A stretch of DNA of 64,000 bases from Cinnamomum chago. Lineage: Eukaryota; Streptophyta; Magnoliopsida; Laurales; Lauraceae. This document shows positions 41,801-53,430 of this stretch, piece after piece (positions within the stretch are counted from its first letter, which is position 1; each line of letters starts with the position of its first letter). Below the pieces are notes generated by a model. It saw only the letters and a list, made by a program, of their open reading frames with translations, was not told the DNA's origin and did no database searches. The stretch is from the NCBI GenBank assembly GCA_038049695.1, contig CP142461.1, forward strand, positions 31,875,001-31,939,000, given 5' to 3'. A program made the position numbers and the translations under genes.

Positions 41801-44800
41801 CCCAAATTTTTTTGCTTAAAGCCACACGTGCATCTCGCACGCTTGAGCTTGTGGTATCCTAAGCGTGACCTTAGGAGAGCCCCTCTCATATATATATTTT
41901 GGTGGAATATTGGATCAGACCTTAGGGAACCGCCCCAAGTCCACATAGCGCAGGTCCGCCCCTGCAAGCGGGTGACCCAATTTACCAAGTGAAATGTAAT
42001 CAAGTTGAGCTTTCACCAACCTTGTGGCAGAGGTTGCTACTGTGACACCTGTCCACTAATTATTCCATCTCGCTAATTAACTCCAATCTCATTCTCACCC
42101 TAAAATCATACAGGAAAGTCCCAAGAACTCCTTTGCTTTTATAGACCCCCAGCAGCAGTAGCAGTAGCAGTAGTAATAAGTGAAGACTTGGCTTTACCCC
42201 TAGAGCAGAAGTCCCACGAACTCCTTTGCTCTGAGGGTAAAGGCAAATGAAGATTTGACCTTACCCTCAGAGCATTTGCACTGAATATTCTCCTATACCT
42301 TTGCCTAAAATTTCCCAATCAACTGCTGATGGTGGCACCTTTTAGATCACCCGGCTCTATGGGAGAATGAGCCCACCACGACCAAGCTTCAATAAGGGAT
42401 CAGAACAATGCAAGACAAATGTGAAAATGAAGGGAGAGTCGAAATAACTTCGTATGACTAGCAATGAATGGAAACGGCACCATTTAAAAAAAAAAAAAAA
42501 AAACACTCTCAACATGCACAAAACAAATGTTGGCCCAGGCAAAATCTTGACCAGTTAAAATTCTCTAGGTTGATTGCCATTGTCATCCAACAAATTTGCC
42601 TTAATCCTTGGAGTGGAGGCGAGAGAAGGCTCCAAACAGATTTGAAGGGAAAAGAAATGGAGACTCAACATAACAACAACTGAAAAGGTTTTTCCTAAAA
42701 AAAGATAACTGATGGTAGTAATAAAAAGAACAGCGAATTCCAAGTTTAGGAACAATTCATTTCTCAAGCAGTGGAAACTAAGTTCACACTATCCCTAGAT
42801 TCACAACTAAACAAAGATCTTAGGGACGCATCTTAGATCCCATGTGAACACATATAAATACTACATAAATACAGCCATAGGTCTCACTCTCACACACAAA
42901 ACAGTTATCAGATGCACACCTTTTTTCGGTGCACACCCATGCACACCTCAGTGGGGTCCACCTGATGGTCCATCTGAATGGACCGCATATATAAACACCC
43001 CCTGATAGTCACCAGACTCCTGAGTTTGCACTCATCCGAATGGAATGGACCATTGGATCAACGATGCACCCATTGTTTATAGTGAAAATTTGTGGGCTGT
43101 GGATGAAAGGGTTAGGATAATCAGATGGGGCTCAGTTTTTGTACATAGGGGGCCCGGAACTAGATCTTCAAACCCCCCTCTTCCCTCCCTCCCCCAGCCC
43201 CATCCCCACATGGGCCCCACAGAGAGGTGCACATGGAAGCACCTAATAAGCACCACATATATATCAAAAACATGTTAATATATAAAAGTATTGACACTTC
43301 ACCTATTGCTAAATTATTCTTTATGGATCTCATGGATTAAAACAGATTAGATCCATGGTCTAACTACATGGATCCAAGTAACTACCATTGGACCCAGAAT
43401 GGGCTCAGGATACATTATATCCATACCCATATCCAATGCATACAAGTTGAACTGTACTAGGAGGAAAACCCAATTGAGGGCCTAGATATTATACTTGAAT
43501 AATGGGATTACGACTAGCCATGGGCCCGAGAGTTTTCAACGTGTCAAGCCTCAGAGCTAGCCTGATTGCAAGATACAACTCTACATCAAAGTGATATGTT
43601 ATTTGCATATAATTCCACAAGTATGGGCCTCATGGACCTAGATCCCTACCTGGATTTATTTGAGTCCAAGTGAATGAAACCAAACCAGAACTTAATAAAT
43701 ACAAGGAATGGGCTCAAATTTGGTTTTGTTAAGCAGAACCCTCAAGCAATCTCAGTGAGCTGGCAAAAGAGGTACCTTGGTAGACAAGAACAGGTTAGAT
43801 GGGTCAGGTCAAGATTTTAGATCCAGAGTTCAAGGAGAATGTCCAGGTTAGATCCAGAGTTCAAGGAGAATGTCCAGGTTGATGTCTGGGCATTACTAAG
43901 CCATCAATTGCCGGCAGCGATCCACAAAACCTTAACATATTTACCCGTTTGCCTCTTAGAATCCACCAGCATTCAAGCAGAGGCTTTCTAGGATTCCTCA
44001 AAGAACCCTTCCAGGAAGAGGGCCTCCAAGTCGCTCCAGAACTTGATGAAGCCTTTTAAGTGTCGAAGAAGCCATTGTAAGGCCACTCCTCTAAAGCGTG
44101 TTGGCAAAGAGCTTCACTTATAAGCATTGTTCATAAACGATCCATCAACTATGGTCTTGAAGTGCCATAGGTGCTCGTGTGCCTGCCCAGCACCTTTGAA
44201 GGTGGCATAGGTCCAGCCATCTAGGCACTTAAAAACCAAACTTGGCAAGAGGGTATATTGTCCACCTGCGTGTGTACAGGTGTGAGTTGAGCACAGAGGT
44301 TGACCCATTGCTGGCCTGGGCGATGAGCTTCTTTACATCTTCTTTAGTGAGATATATAGAGTCCTTCTCTTTGAGCATGGTGTGCACTTTTCTTTGTTGG
44401 GGTGATCGTTGTTATGTTTGGGAGGTAGCTCCTCCTGTTGGCCAGCTGGAGGAAGAAGACTTGCCTGTCCCTGCATGAGTTGGTCTAGCTGTTGGTTCAT
44501 GTGAAGTTGGGTCTCTTCAGACTGTTGGACCCATGACCTAAGGTTGGCATTTGGATCATTATATGTGGAGTTGACCATGTCCATCAGGAAGATTGCATGC
44601 CCAGAGACTCCAATACAGTGATGGTCATTGTTGTGCAAAGAGTGAACTGAGATTGTTTATTGATAGGTCCGAGGCCTGGTGTTTGCGTCACCAAAAGAGA
44701 AAACTACGGCCTTCTTCTCTGGATGGTCTTGCGCCCCATCATGTTGACGGCCAAGGCTGCATGTTTCCACTCTTTCCAGACCCATTCCTAGTTCATCCTT

Positions 44801-47632
44801 CTTTCCCTAAAGACCCTTCTCCCAAAGGCCCATTCTATGACTTTGCGAGCCGTTTTAGACTTCAACCTTAAACCTAGTCACGTAGATAACGAACCAGGAC
44901 TAGTTGATTCACTGGTTCTCTCCCTATTTATTAAAAGAGCTTTTGTGAGTGGAAGAGAGGATACCAATTGTTGGTTCTCCAAGAGCCAATTCACATTGTA
45001 GCCCCTTTGGGTAGGGTAACAAGATCATGTGAGGACCATGCAGGATTCTTGCGAGCCAATGAGAGAAGGTAGAGCATCCCAAATTGGATAAGAGTAAGTT
45101 GAGCTTCCATTCGCTGGCCCGTTTGACATTTTACTTTTAAAATAAAGTGGAGTGAAGTGAAATAAAAGGAAGGAATAAAATATAAGTGGGTTATGATTTT
45201 ATTTTGTTTTTAGTTATTTGGGATGGAATATTTTTGACTTTTTGTATGGGGAAATGGAGTTTTTTTGTCTTTTAGTGAATAAAGGTAGTCGATTTTTTAC
45301 TTTCTTTGAGAAAGATGGAGGGAGTTTTAAATTAAAGTGCTTTTGATTTGATGCTAAACTTTACTTGACTTTATTTTACTTGACAAGTAAAATTATCAAA
45401 CGGGAGGAAGCAACACCAACACCACCTTTTCCCCCCAGTGGTTGCACCAAGGGAGACTTTGAGGTTGCCCAGGAGTACCGGTGTAACAACAATTGTAGCA
45501 AGAACTCCCATGGCTGTAACAAAGTAATGAAAATGACTATCAAAGTGAAGATGCTAATGGGATGACCTTGAGCGACAAGAGCTACGGGGCCTTGGACACA
45601 AGGATGGTCAACCCCTCAAAGTCGATAGGACAAACTTTCTGCCTCACGAAAAGGAAGATGGGGTCCAACATAGTCAGAAGGCCTTTTCAAGATCGCTCTG
45701 GCAAGCACTTCTTTGAATGGTCTATTGGTGAAACCAATGCTAGGTCTTGCTGAAAACAAGGACAATGACCTTCCCAACTGATGAGATGGATGAGGAAAGG
45801 GGGACTGAGGGAAAGCCATCAAAAGTCTTAGCAACTTTGTTAGGTCCCACTAGGGATGCCAAGATAATCTGTAAGGGAGGTGAGAGTTACAAGTATGGAA
45901 GTGTGAGAAAGTGTAGATGCGCTAGAAAACCAATCTGCAGAAAGCAACCACAATAGAAAGAGAGGAGTAGCTAGGGGATCAAGGTTTTGTAATTATTATT
46001 TATCAGGTGATTGGTGGTTACAATGACTCATAGGCACTAAGCTCTCAAACAATCCAACCACCATCAATATTCTTTTAACAACTAAGACAATCAATGGCTA
46101 AGCAAACAAAAGAGCATTATAGAGATACAATGGCGATGAAGAGATTGAGATACCTAAGGATGCTAAGAGATAGCTAACAGGAGATCTCTAGAAGATGGCA
46201 GCGATAGCTTGGAGATGAAGAGATCCCAAGTCCCAACTGAAGACATTTTCCCCAAGGCATTGGTACCATTTTTAACAGCCAATCATTTTCAAGATTAGCA
46301 TTTCTTTCAAGAAGCTTCTAAAAGGGCTCCAAAATATATTTGTACATGGTTTTTACCCTTGTCATGGGTAATAGAGATGATTTGGAATGGAGAGAGAAGA
46401 TGACACATTGGTGCAGATGAGTTGTTGAGCACGTCAAGGGTGACCATGCTAGCAAAGGCCATGTTGGCAGAGTATGTGGGCAATGTCATGTTGGTGAAGA
46501 CATGTTAGCAAAGACTAGGGAGTGTAGATGTGGCCCATATACATATATATGATGGGGGTCTTACACCTGTACTAGAGTGAGCCGAAGGCAGGCAAAGTAG
46601 GTCCTATGGTCCGCCCCATAAGGGCCTAGAAGGTCCTCATTTAGTTTTTTCATGCTACAAGGTGCAAACGCAAAGGCCTTGGAAAGGAAAAGGTGTTTCA
46701 AACGAAATATCGGTGTTTCTAACGAAACATCGGTGTTTCTACTAAAAACACTCATCATCTTGTCCCAACCATGTTGGATCTGCTATATGAATTATGTTTC
46801 TCCATTTTGATCAATCCTGAATCAAATCCTTGAATATTTTGCACTTCTTTAGATCTATTGCTCCTACTTCCATCCACGTCTTCTTTGGCCTACCCCTTCT
46901 CCTTGGTGGGCCATCATCCTATTGGCCTGTATTAGACATGTCAAAACAATCTCAAATGAGTTTCTCTTATTTTATCACCTATTGATACAAACCCTAAAAG
47001 CGCTCATTTCTGATTCTTTTCTACTTTTACTACACATTCACCTCAACATTCTCATCTTTGCTACACATTTCCACTAGAAAACTAATTAATATATATATAA
47101 TTATGAGAATTTGGCTTATTTGAGATTTTGGATATAAAGAAGTATGATTTATCTGAGAATTTGGCTCAAGATAGATCAAAATTGAGAAACAGAATTCATG
47201 TAGCCGACCCCAACATAGAGTTGGGACAAGGCTTTGATGATGATGATAATGATGATATTGATATATATATAATTCACCGAGATAAAAACTAGCAGTCATC
47301 GACTGTGTCATATAAGATAGAAAACCGAAAAACAATCTAATCCATTGCACAATCATAACCTAGTCTCAGCCTAATTAACAATAAGCTTACTATGACACAT
47401 ACCTGATGACCAATGAAGCGAGCTCTTCTAAGGCATTCACGATATAGCTACAACAAAACCACACATTGTCAGGTTTGGATAAGAAACACTACAAGATTGA
47501 TGAATAAATGCAAGAAAAATCCCAAAACAAAAATCGGAAAGAAGCAAGGGGAAAAACATTATTAAAGCAAATTCCTACCCTGATCACATTGTTAGCAAGT
47601 TCAAGGGGCAATGCTGTCTGAAGGGAAGGCAT
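38345..47632 (-). CDS. LYR-motif (Complex1_LYR) mitochondrial protein, 90 residues, four coding exons
   Basis: Minus-strand exons: 47632-47579 (starts MPSLQTALPLELANNVIR), 47447-47403 (LYRECLRRARFIGHQ), 38628-38531 (QHNTELIVDMVRQQF, KKHMHETDPEKIQKL) and 38420-38345 (the RGLINHILYETEKMSG part, end SSS, TGA). All splice sites are GT-AG, phases agree, and there is no internal stop. The L-Y-R triad is at residues 19-21 and Phe48 follows. LYR proteins are small three-helix matrix proteins. They bind acyl-carrier protein and help assemble Fe-S clusters or respiratory complexes; the exact partner of this one is not known to me. A 5' UTR exon at 53301 and beyond joins 17 nt before the ATG (acceptor CTCAG at 47650-47654). 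The second coding intron is 8.8 kb and full of repeats. Confidence 0.88.
38846..38878. repeat. (GA)n microsatellite
   Basis: About 16 uninterrupted GA units, just after two near-direct copies of 'agaagatccatgtgtgcatt' (38725 and 38786). Confidence 0.95.
40018..40155 (-). mobile_element. tRNA-derived SINE remnant
   Basis: Read on the minus strand: TGGGTGATGGTTCATTGGC (A-box like, 40153-40135) and GTTCAAGTCC (B-box, 40102-40093), about 40 nt apart as in a tRNA-derived pol III promoter. The body after it is short and the borders are unclear. Confidence 0.45.
40157..40900. repeat. Dispersed repeat 'ggacccaggattttc', copy 1
   Basis: It shares an ordered series of segments with 51645-52060: GGACCCAGGATTTTC, 'ctactaacactcaatt', 'tcctcaagaaattag', 'caaccacactacaa', 'aagtaa-atcattatca', 'ttgagctcct-a-ggtt-ctctatcata'. 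No coding frame or termini could be seen. A SINE (40444-40669) splits this copy. Confidence 0.65.
40444..40669 (-). mobile_element. tRNA-derived SINE with a 17-bp target duplication
   Basis: Flanked by AATAATAAAGAAAATAT at 40427-40443 and 40670-40686, an exact 17-bp duplication. The minus strand starts GGCCAAGGACTATGCACC, carries a B-box TGTTCGACACC (GTTCGANNC), and ends in an A run (the T run at 40444-40451 on the plus strand). The second copy of the host repeat (51645 on) lacks the insert, as a natural empty site. Confidence 0.85.
41383..41888. mobile_element. TIR element, 'gctctcctaag' family (copy A)
   Basis: The left end TGAGGGCAGCTCTCCTAAGG and the reverse complement of the right end (TGAGAGGGGCTCTCCTAAGG) match over about 47 bp, including CTTAGGATA and AGCTCAAG. 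TA runs flank both ends, as for elements that insert at TA. No coding capacity. Confidence 0.8.
43900..44640 (-). mobile_element. Gypsy gag fragment
   Basis: On the minus strand: AHEHLWHFKTIVDGS, then after one stop RGVALQWLLRHL, FIKFWSDLEALFLEGFF. This is the Retrotrans_gag core in order (normal family pattern: H-L..FKT, ALQW, F-L...F). The upstream part (44638-44333) is Gln-rich. No LTRs were found. Confidence 0.6.
45118..45404. mobile_element. 287-bp TIR element (MITE)
   Basis: Left end CCCGTTTGACATTTTACTT; right end in reverse complement CCCGTTTGATAATTTTACTT. The interior is A/T-rich with 'tttgtcttttagtgaa', similar to the element at 5481. Target duplication not clear. Confidence 0.75.
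46753..47090 (-). mobile_element. RTE LINE 3' fragment
   Basis: On the minus strand it encodes the C-terminal end of an RTE reverse transcriptase: KMRMLR near 47060, RRGRPKKTWMEVGAIDLKK near 46870, then IADPTWLGQDDE at the 3' end. Stops are present. Confidence 0.75.
47190..47263 (+). mobile_element. RTE LINE 3' tail (5'-truncated)
   Basis: GTAGCCGACCCCAACATAGA, then GTTGGGACAAGGCTTTGATG and GAT repeats: the usual plant RTE 3' terminus. It lies head to head with the fragment at 46753-47090. Confidence 0.8.
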
Positions 47633-48360
47633 TGTTTCGTATCCTTGTTCTGAGAAACAATAAGAAACTCAAATTAGAACTAAACAAAATAAAATCAGAT
47701 TACAAATCTGTAGACTTCATTTGTGATTGCCACCTTTTCCCATCAAACAGGCTTCCTTGTAAATCAAGACGAAGTGAAAAATTATTTGAATAGGTCTTCA
47801 AAAGTAAAAATTTGATTTTCCTTTAAGAACAAATTACCTTTAGAATGATATATATGCATGTATGTATAAAGGAAAAGTGTATCTAGATGTGAAATAAGGT
47901 GTGTAAACTGACTTTATACGTAGAATTTTGCATTAAAAAAAGACAATTCCTGCAATGAACAATTTCTAGTGGAAGTTCAGGTGAACATGCCATACTACCT
48001 GGTGGTTGCCACCCAAACTCAAATATTTTTAGATCTCAAATGGAACAAATCACTTAAGGATCATAATAGCTAATAACAAACCTTCTTCCCATGATGCAAT
48101 GTGAGATATTTCAATTGCCACTTTTGCATAGAAAGTAAACTCAAAACTTGGTTTGGCAAGTTCCTAGAGCCCAACTGGCCACCCCAACCCTCCCCCATTT
48201 TCGCATTTTCGCCGCCTTACATCATGCCAAGACACAACATCTGGGGAGGAATCTCATTTCTTTAAAAGAACAAAAAAACCTAACAAAATTATCACACCTT
48301 TGTTCACTTGTATGAATTTTATCAGCAAGACCCAAATCCTGACAGGTATCCACCACCAAA

Positions 48361-51260
48361 CCAAACCAAACCAAGCATTTTCCCACTAGGTGGGGTCGGC
48401 TATATGGATTTGACGACGCCAATCAAATCTGTTTAGGGTCATGTCCTCCGTTAAATCCATGTAGGCTAGGTCATGTCTAATAGTTTCTTTCCAACTTCTC
48501 TTGGGTCTCCCTCTCCCTCTCCTACTCCAGCCAATCTCCATGCTCTCACACGTTTTGACAGGTGCCTCCGTTGGGCGCTTCTAACATGGCCGAACCATCT
48601 CAGTCGATTTTCTCTCATTTTATTTTCAATCGGTGCTATTCCTACTTTGCTCCTAATCTCCTCATTCCTAATCATATCTCTGCTTGTGATCCCGCACATC
48701 CATCTTAGCATTCTCATCTCCGCAACTTCCATCTTCTTAACATGATTATGCTTCACTGCCCAACACTCTGATCCATATAACAACGTTGGACGTACCACCA
48801 CCTTATAATACTTTCTTTTTAACTTTGAGGGGGACTTTCCGATCACACAAGACCCCCGAAGCACTCCTCCATTTGGTCCACCCAGCTTGAATCCTGTGAC
48901 TTACATCAGTATCAATCCCACCATCCTGTTGCACCATAGATCCAAGGTACCTAAAGTTATTTTCTCTACAATCTTTTGTGTGCCCAAACTTACTTCTATG
49001 TTACTAGGTGTCCTACTTTGGTTAAACTTGCATTCCATATATTCCGTCTTGCATCGACTTAGCCTAAACCCTTTTGTCTCTAGCGTTTTCCACCACAATT
49101 CTAGCTTAGCATTCACTCATTTTCCCGTCTCATCCACTAAAACAATGTCATCCGCAAATAGCATACATCACGGCACCTCATCCTGAATATGTCTTGTAAT
49201 CTCATCCATAACTAGGGCAAACAAGTACGGGCTTAACGCTGAGCCTTGGTGTACACCAATCGTGATAGGAAACTCTTTAGTCTCTCCGCCAATCATTCTT
49301 ATAGATGTCACGACTCTATCATACATATCCTTTATCGCTTTAATATATGCGATACACACTCTTTTCTTTTCCAGTACTCTCCATAAAATCTTCATAGGAA
49401 CCCGGTCATAGGCCTTCTCCAAGTCAATGAACACCTTACGTAAATCTCCCTGACCTTCTCTATACTGTTCCATTAACCTTCTCAGGAGAAAGATAGCCTC
49501 CATGGTTGATCTCCTAAGTATGAAACCAAATTGATTCTCTGAAACGTTTGTTGTTCTTTTTAGTCTCAATAACTCTCTCCCATAATTTCATCGTATAACT
49601 CATTAATTTAATCCCACGGTAGTTCGCATAGTTCTGAATATCTCCTTTGTTCTTGTATATGGCTATAAGAATACTTTTCCTTTATGCATCAGGCATCTTC
49701 TTGCTCTTTAGCACTACATTGAAAAGCTTTGTCAACCAACTTATGCCATCCTCCCCCAAGCACCTCCAGGCCTCAATAGGGATACCATCTGGCCCAACCG
49801 CTTTCCCATTCTTCATCCTTTTCAATATTCTTTAACTTCTTCCCTACTGATTCTCCTATAGAACATATGATTCGATTCTTCCCTATAAATGGTAAGCTGC
49901 CTCAATTGTATGTCATTGCTACTGCTTTTGTTAAATAACTTGTAGAAGTAGCTCTTCCAACGCTCCTTTATGTCCTTTTCCTTTACTAAAACCTTTTCAT
50001 CCTCATCCTTAATGCATTTAACTCGGTTTAAGTCCTTGGTCCGCCTATCTCTGGCTTTGGCAAGCTTGAATATCTCTCTTTTGCCTTCCTTAGTGTCAAG
50101 TCGCCTATATAGCTCCTCAAATGCCTTTGCCTTGGCCTCAGTAACTGCCTTTTTGGTTTCTCTTTTTGCTTCTATATACCTCTCCAAGTTCGCTTCATGT
50201 CGATCATTTTGCCAAGTTTTAAAGCACTCTCTTTTAACTCTTATCTTGTCTTGGATGGCCTCACTCCACCATCATGCATCTTTCTGTGCCGGAGCACCCC
50301 CTTTGGATTCTCCTAAGACTTCTTTCCCTACCCTCCTAATACACTCTGCTACCTTATCCCACATATTATTTGCACTCTCATTTACCGCTCAAACGTCTTC
50401 CTCTAGTACTATTTCCCTTAATGCTAATTGCTTATCACCTTTCAAGTTCCACCATTTAGTCCTTGAGCATCTATACAACTTCTTTTTTCTAGTCCACCTT
50501 TGTAGCTGCACATCTATGATCAACAACCTATGTTGGGAAGTCAAGCTCTCCCCCGGTATAACCTTGCAATCTTTACAAGCTAAGCGGTCTCTTTTCCTAG
50601 TTAAGAAGAAGTCAATCTGTGTCCTTGACGAGCCACTCTTATAAGTCACCAAATGCTCCTCTCTCTTCCTAAAAAAGGTGTTAGTTACCATGAGATCATA
50701 AGCTACTGAAAACTCCAAAATATCATTCCTTTCTTCATTTCTATTCCCGTATCCATGTCCCCCGTGTACTCCTATATATCCATCTACGTCGCGTCCTACA
50801 TGACCGTTCAAATCTCCTCCTATGAAGACCATCTCGCCTTGAGGTATCTCTAGTAGCACTCCTTCCAAGTCTACCCAAAACTTCTCCTTATGTCCATCTC
50901 CTAAGGCCACCTGGGGGGCATAAGCACTAATTACGTTCACTATCTCTTCTCCTAACACTAACTTAATTGCAATAATCCTATCTCCACAGCGCTTTACACT
51001 AACTATATCTTCCTTTGCGTCCTTGCTTACCACTATGCCGACCCCATTCCTTGATCTATTAAGTCCCGTATACCATAACTTATACCCAGTCCTCTCAATC
51101 TCTTTAGCTTTCTGTCCCACCCACTTTGTCTCTTGCAAGCAAGCAATTACGATTCATCTCATTTCCATTATATCCACCACTTCCATAAGTTTCTCAGTTA
51201 AGTTCCCAATGTTCCAAGTACCTAATCTCGACCTTCTATTTTGGACTAGCTTCCTTACCC

Positions 51261-51306
<46 letters not shown>

Positions 51307-51494
51307 ACACTCGTCCAATAAAGTGTGAGGACCCTTGCCTATTTAGCACTGCACCCGGGCGTTGATGCAGCGGTCCTTGCTCACTTATCACTGTACTCGG
51401 ACCATATAGCGCGTCACTAAGTAGGGGACGCCCCCACGAAATTTCATTAGGTCTCAAATCCATAAAGAAATCCGACTAAATATTGTGCTGGCTA
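48361..51494 (-). mobile_element. Near full-length RTE-clade LINE in the LYR 5' UTR intron
   Basis: Exact target duplications GTATCCACCACCAAA flank it (48346-48360 and 51495-51509). On the minus strand the endonuclease (51138-50389) shows LQETKW upstream and GGDLNGHVGRD, with QIDFFL and TSQHRLLIID near the end: the Glu, Asp/Asn, Asp and His of the EEP fold. The RT is in pieces: FGFILRRSTMEAIFLLRRL and DLEKAYDRVP, QGSALSPYLFALVMDEI (49569-49168), then FADDIVLVDETG near 49150 across a stop. The C-terminal region WWKTLETKGFRLS... and RLRWFGHV follows to 48466. It ends in the CCGACCCCACC tail. Several frameshifts; not active. Confidence 0.9.
51262..51310. repeat. C31 homopolymer plus (AC)9
   Basis: Thirty-one C in a row (51262-51292), then AC units. 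It interrupts the 5' part of the LINE reading frame on the minus strand, where it reads as a G run. Confidence 0.95.
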
Positions 51495-51644
51495 GTATCC
51501 ACCACCAAAACAAAAAATCTCATTCTGGGTTTGGAAGAAACTAACCAAATTAGATTGTAGAAACTTATAATCCTCTACTAGAACTTATAAACATTCCATC
51601 AAACAGAAAACGTGCAAGACCCAAATACTAGCAAACAGACAAAC

Positions 51645-52060
51645 AATGGCGGACCCAGGATTTTCGTTTAGGTGGGGCGGACAATTTTTTTAACATGGGT
51701 TAAGAATATGATTTTCAACAATTTTTTTTCTTTTTCTACAAAATCCTACTACTAACACTCAATTCATAAATAAGCTTCTAAACTAAACATGCAAATCCTA
51801 ATTCCTCAAGAAATTAGGACATCAATAAGCAACCTTACTACAATAATATAAAATAAACTTTAGGGAACTCTGGTCTCCAAAGAAGTAATAATCATTATCA
51901 TGTGAAAATTAGTACATATTTATCCTTTCATTGAGCTCCTGATGGTTTCTCTATCATATAAATTCATATGAGAGCACCTTTATTTATAAATGGACATTGT
52001 TAGCACAATAGTAAACATCTTATTATGGTCCAAGAAAAAATATCAAAAAATAAAAATAAA
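51645..52060. repeat. Dispersed repeat 'ggacccaggattttc', copy 2
   Basis: Second copy of the repeat at 40157-40900, in the same orientation and without the SINE. Confidence 0.65.
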
Positions 52061-52435
52061 AATAATAATAAGAACAAATAAGTAGTTAAAGCTCAATCCT
52101 ATAATTTTTATTGTGTTCTATGCAAAGTGACAAATATTATAGGACTTTTCAAAAATATAAATTTATTTTATTGTCAACCCTATAGTTTTGTTGCTATCTA
52201 CTTTCCTTTACAAGATTAAAAAAAAAAAAAAAAAACTCTTGCAATTCACTGTATTCTACTTAGGTAAAAGGCGAGAAACTAATGTCTTTGTCCAACAAAA
52301 GCATAGGTTAATGTACTTGAATTAAATTATTGAAATACTTATTCCATGGAGGCGTTATATGGTCCCAAGGTCAAGAAATGAAAAACGATGTGGTAAAAGG
52401 GAAACATTTCCGCACAATTTTTATTTTATTTTTTG

Positions 52436-52600
52436 CTGCTTGGCTCAGTGGCCAAGTGGGAGATGATTAAAGCCTCCCACCAGGGATCGATCCCTGGTTG
52501 GAGGGATGGGAGAGGGAGTCTTACCACTAGTTCATCCCTATATTCCCACAGCACCGCACATTTATGCGCCCCTTGGTGGTGGTGATGATGAACAATGACA
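52436..52600 (+). mobile_element. tRNA-derived SINE
   Basis: TTGGCTCAGTGGCCAAGTGG gives an A-box (TGGCTCAGTGG) and GGATCGATCCC a B-box about 45 nt later. The body runs to 'ccccttggtggtggtgatgatg', a tail like that of RTE LINEs, which would supply its mobilisation. No tRNA cloverleaf is completed. Confidence 0.65.
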
Positions 52601-53300
52601 ATGATTGGTCCATGTTTTGGTGTGCTACATCCATCACTAGTGAGCTGTCTTAGCTATGAGAAACATGGCCCATTGCAAATGAGAATATCCATAAACATGA
52701 GGCCAACTAAATGGATGGTTATAACACAATGCATCAGAAACTGGCCACCAACTACTTAGATTAGATTCAAATGGAGCTTAATCCACCACAATTTGGAGGA
52801 ACATTCAAAACACTAGCTAGAAAACTCATCAAATAAAATAAAAAAACCCATATATACCCAAAAACTCAAAATCCATTAGATTCCATTTTTTCAGAACAAT
52901 GAAAAACAGGACTACTTTATGTTCAACCAGAATTCTCTAACTACACAAGAAATCAAACAAATCCAAAAAATCATATAGACCCAGAAACTCAAAATTCACA
53001 CTAGTGGAAAGTAGATTCCATTGCAGAACAATATAGTAATAAGAGTACTTCATCTTCACAAGAATCTTCAAGAAATAAACCCCAGAAGTAGAAGAAATTG
53101 CCCAAATTCATTATTCAGAATCTAAACTGGAGACAGACAGAAAGTTCTCTCCACTTCCATTTACCACTACTCCCACTCATCCAGACAGATCTGAACCCTC
53201 TAGAATCAAAATGAAAAAATAAAGAGAGAGAGAGATGTCTGCAACTGCAAGCAAGGCGACAGAGAAGTAGTGAGGGAGAGAGAGAGGGAGAGGGACTTAC

Positions 53301-53430
53301 CTCAAAGACGATATCCAACGTAACCAACGAGGAGAAGCTTTTGAGAGCTGGTTCTAGAGTTTCAGCGGTTTGAAAGAAATGAGAGTGGAGAGAGATTCAG
53401 GGAAGTAGGGTTTTGTTGGGATTTATTTGG
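53301..53430 (-). other. Probable 5' UTR exon of the LYR gene
   Basis: On the minus strand the sequence ends TCGTCTTTGAG|GTAAGTCC, a strong donor at 53300. The acceptor 17 nt before the LYR start codon (47650) fits it. No long ORF is present. The upstream limit is a guess; 'agggttttgttggg' near 53410 may be promoter or leader. The intron between is 5.65 kb and holds the RTE LINE and a SINE. Confidence 0.6.

Larger units (their letters stand above)
38629..47402 (-). other. 8.8-kb second coding intron of the LYR gene
   Basis: Contents in plus coordinates: (GA)n at 38846-38878, SINEs near 40018-40155 and at 40444-40669, a dispersed repeat at 40157-40900, a TIR element at 41383-41888, a gag fragment at 43900-44640, a TIR element at 45118-45404, and RTE LINE fragments at 46753-47090 and 47190-47263. 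The stretches 41889-43890 and 45405-46750 show only low-complexity or unrecognised sequence. Confidence 0.7.

Noticed and set aside
45562-45960. Plus-strand frames with Lys/Arg-rich products
   Set aside because: No domain, several stops, next to a MITE; probably part of an unrecognised decayed element.
52441-52515. A tRNA gene
   Set aside because: Only A- and B-box-like words are found; acceptor and anticodon stems do not form, and a SINE-type body follows.
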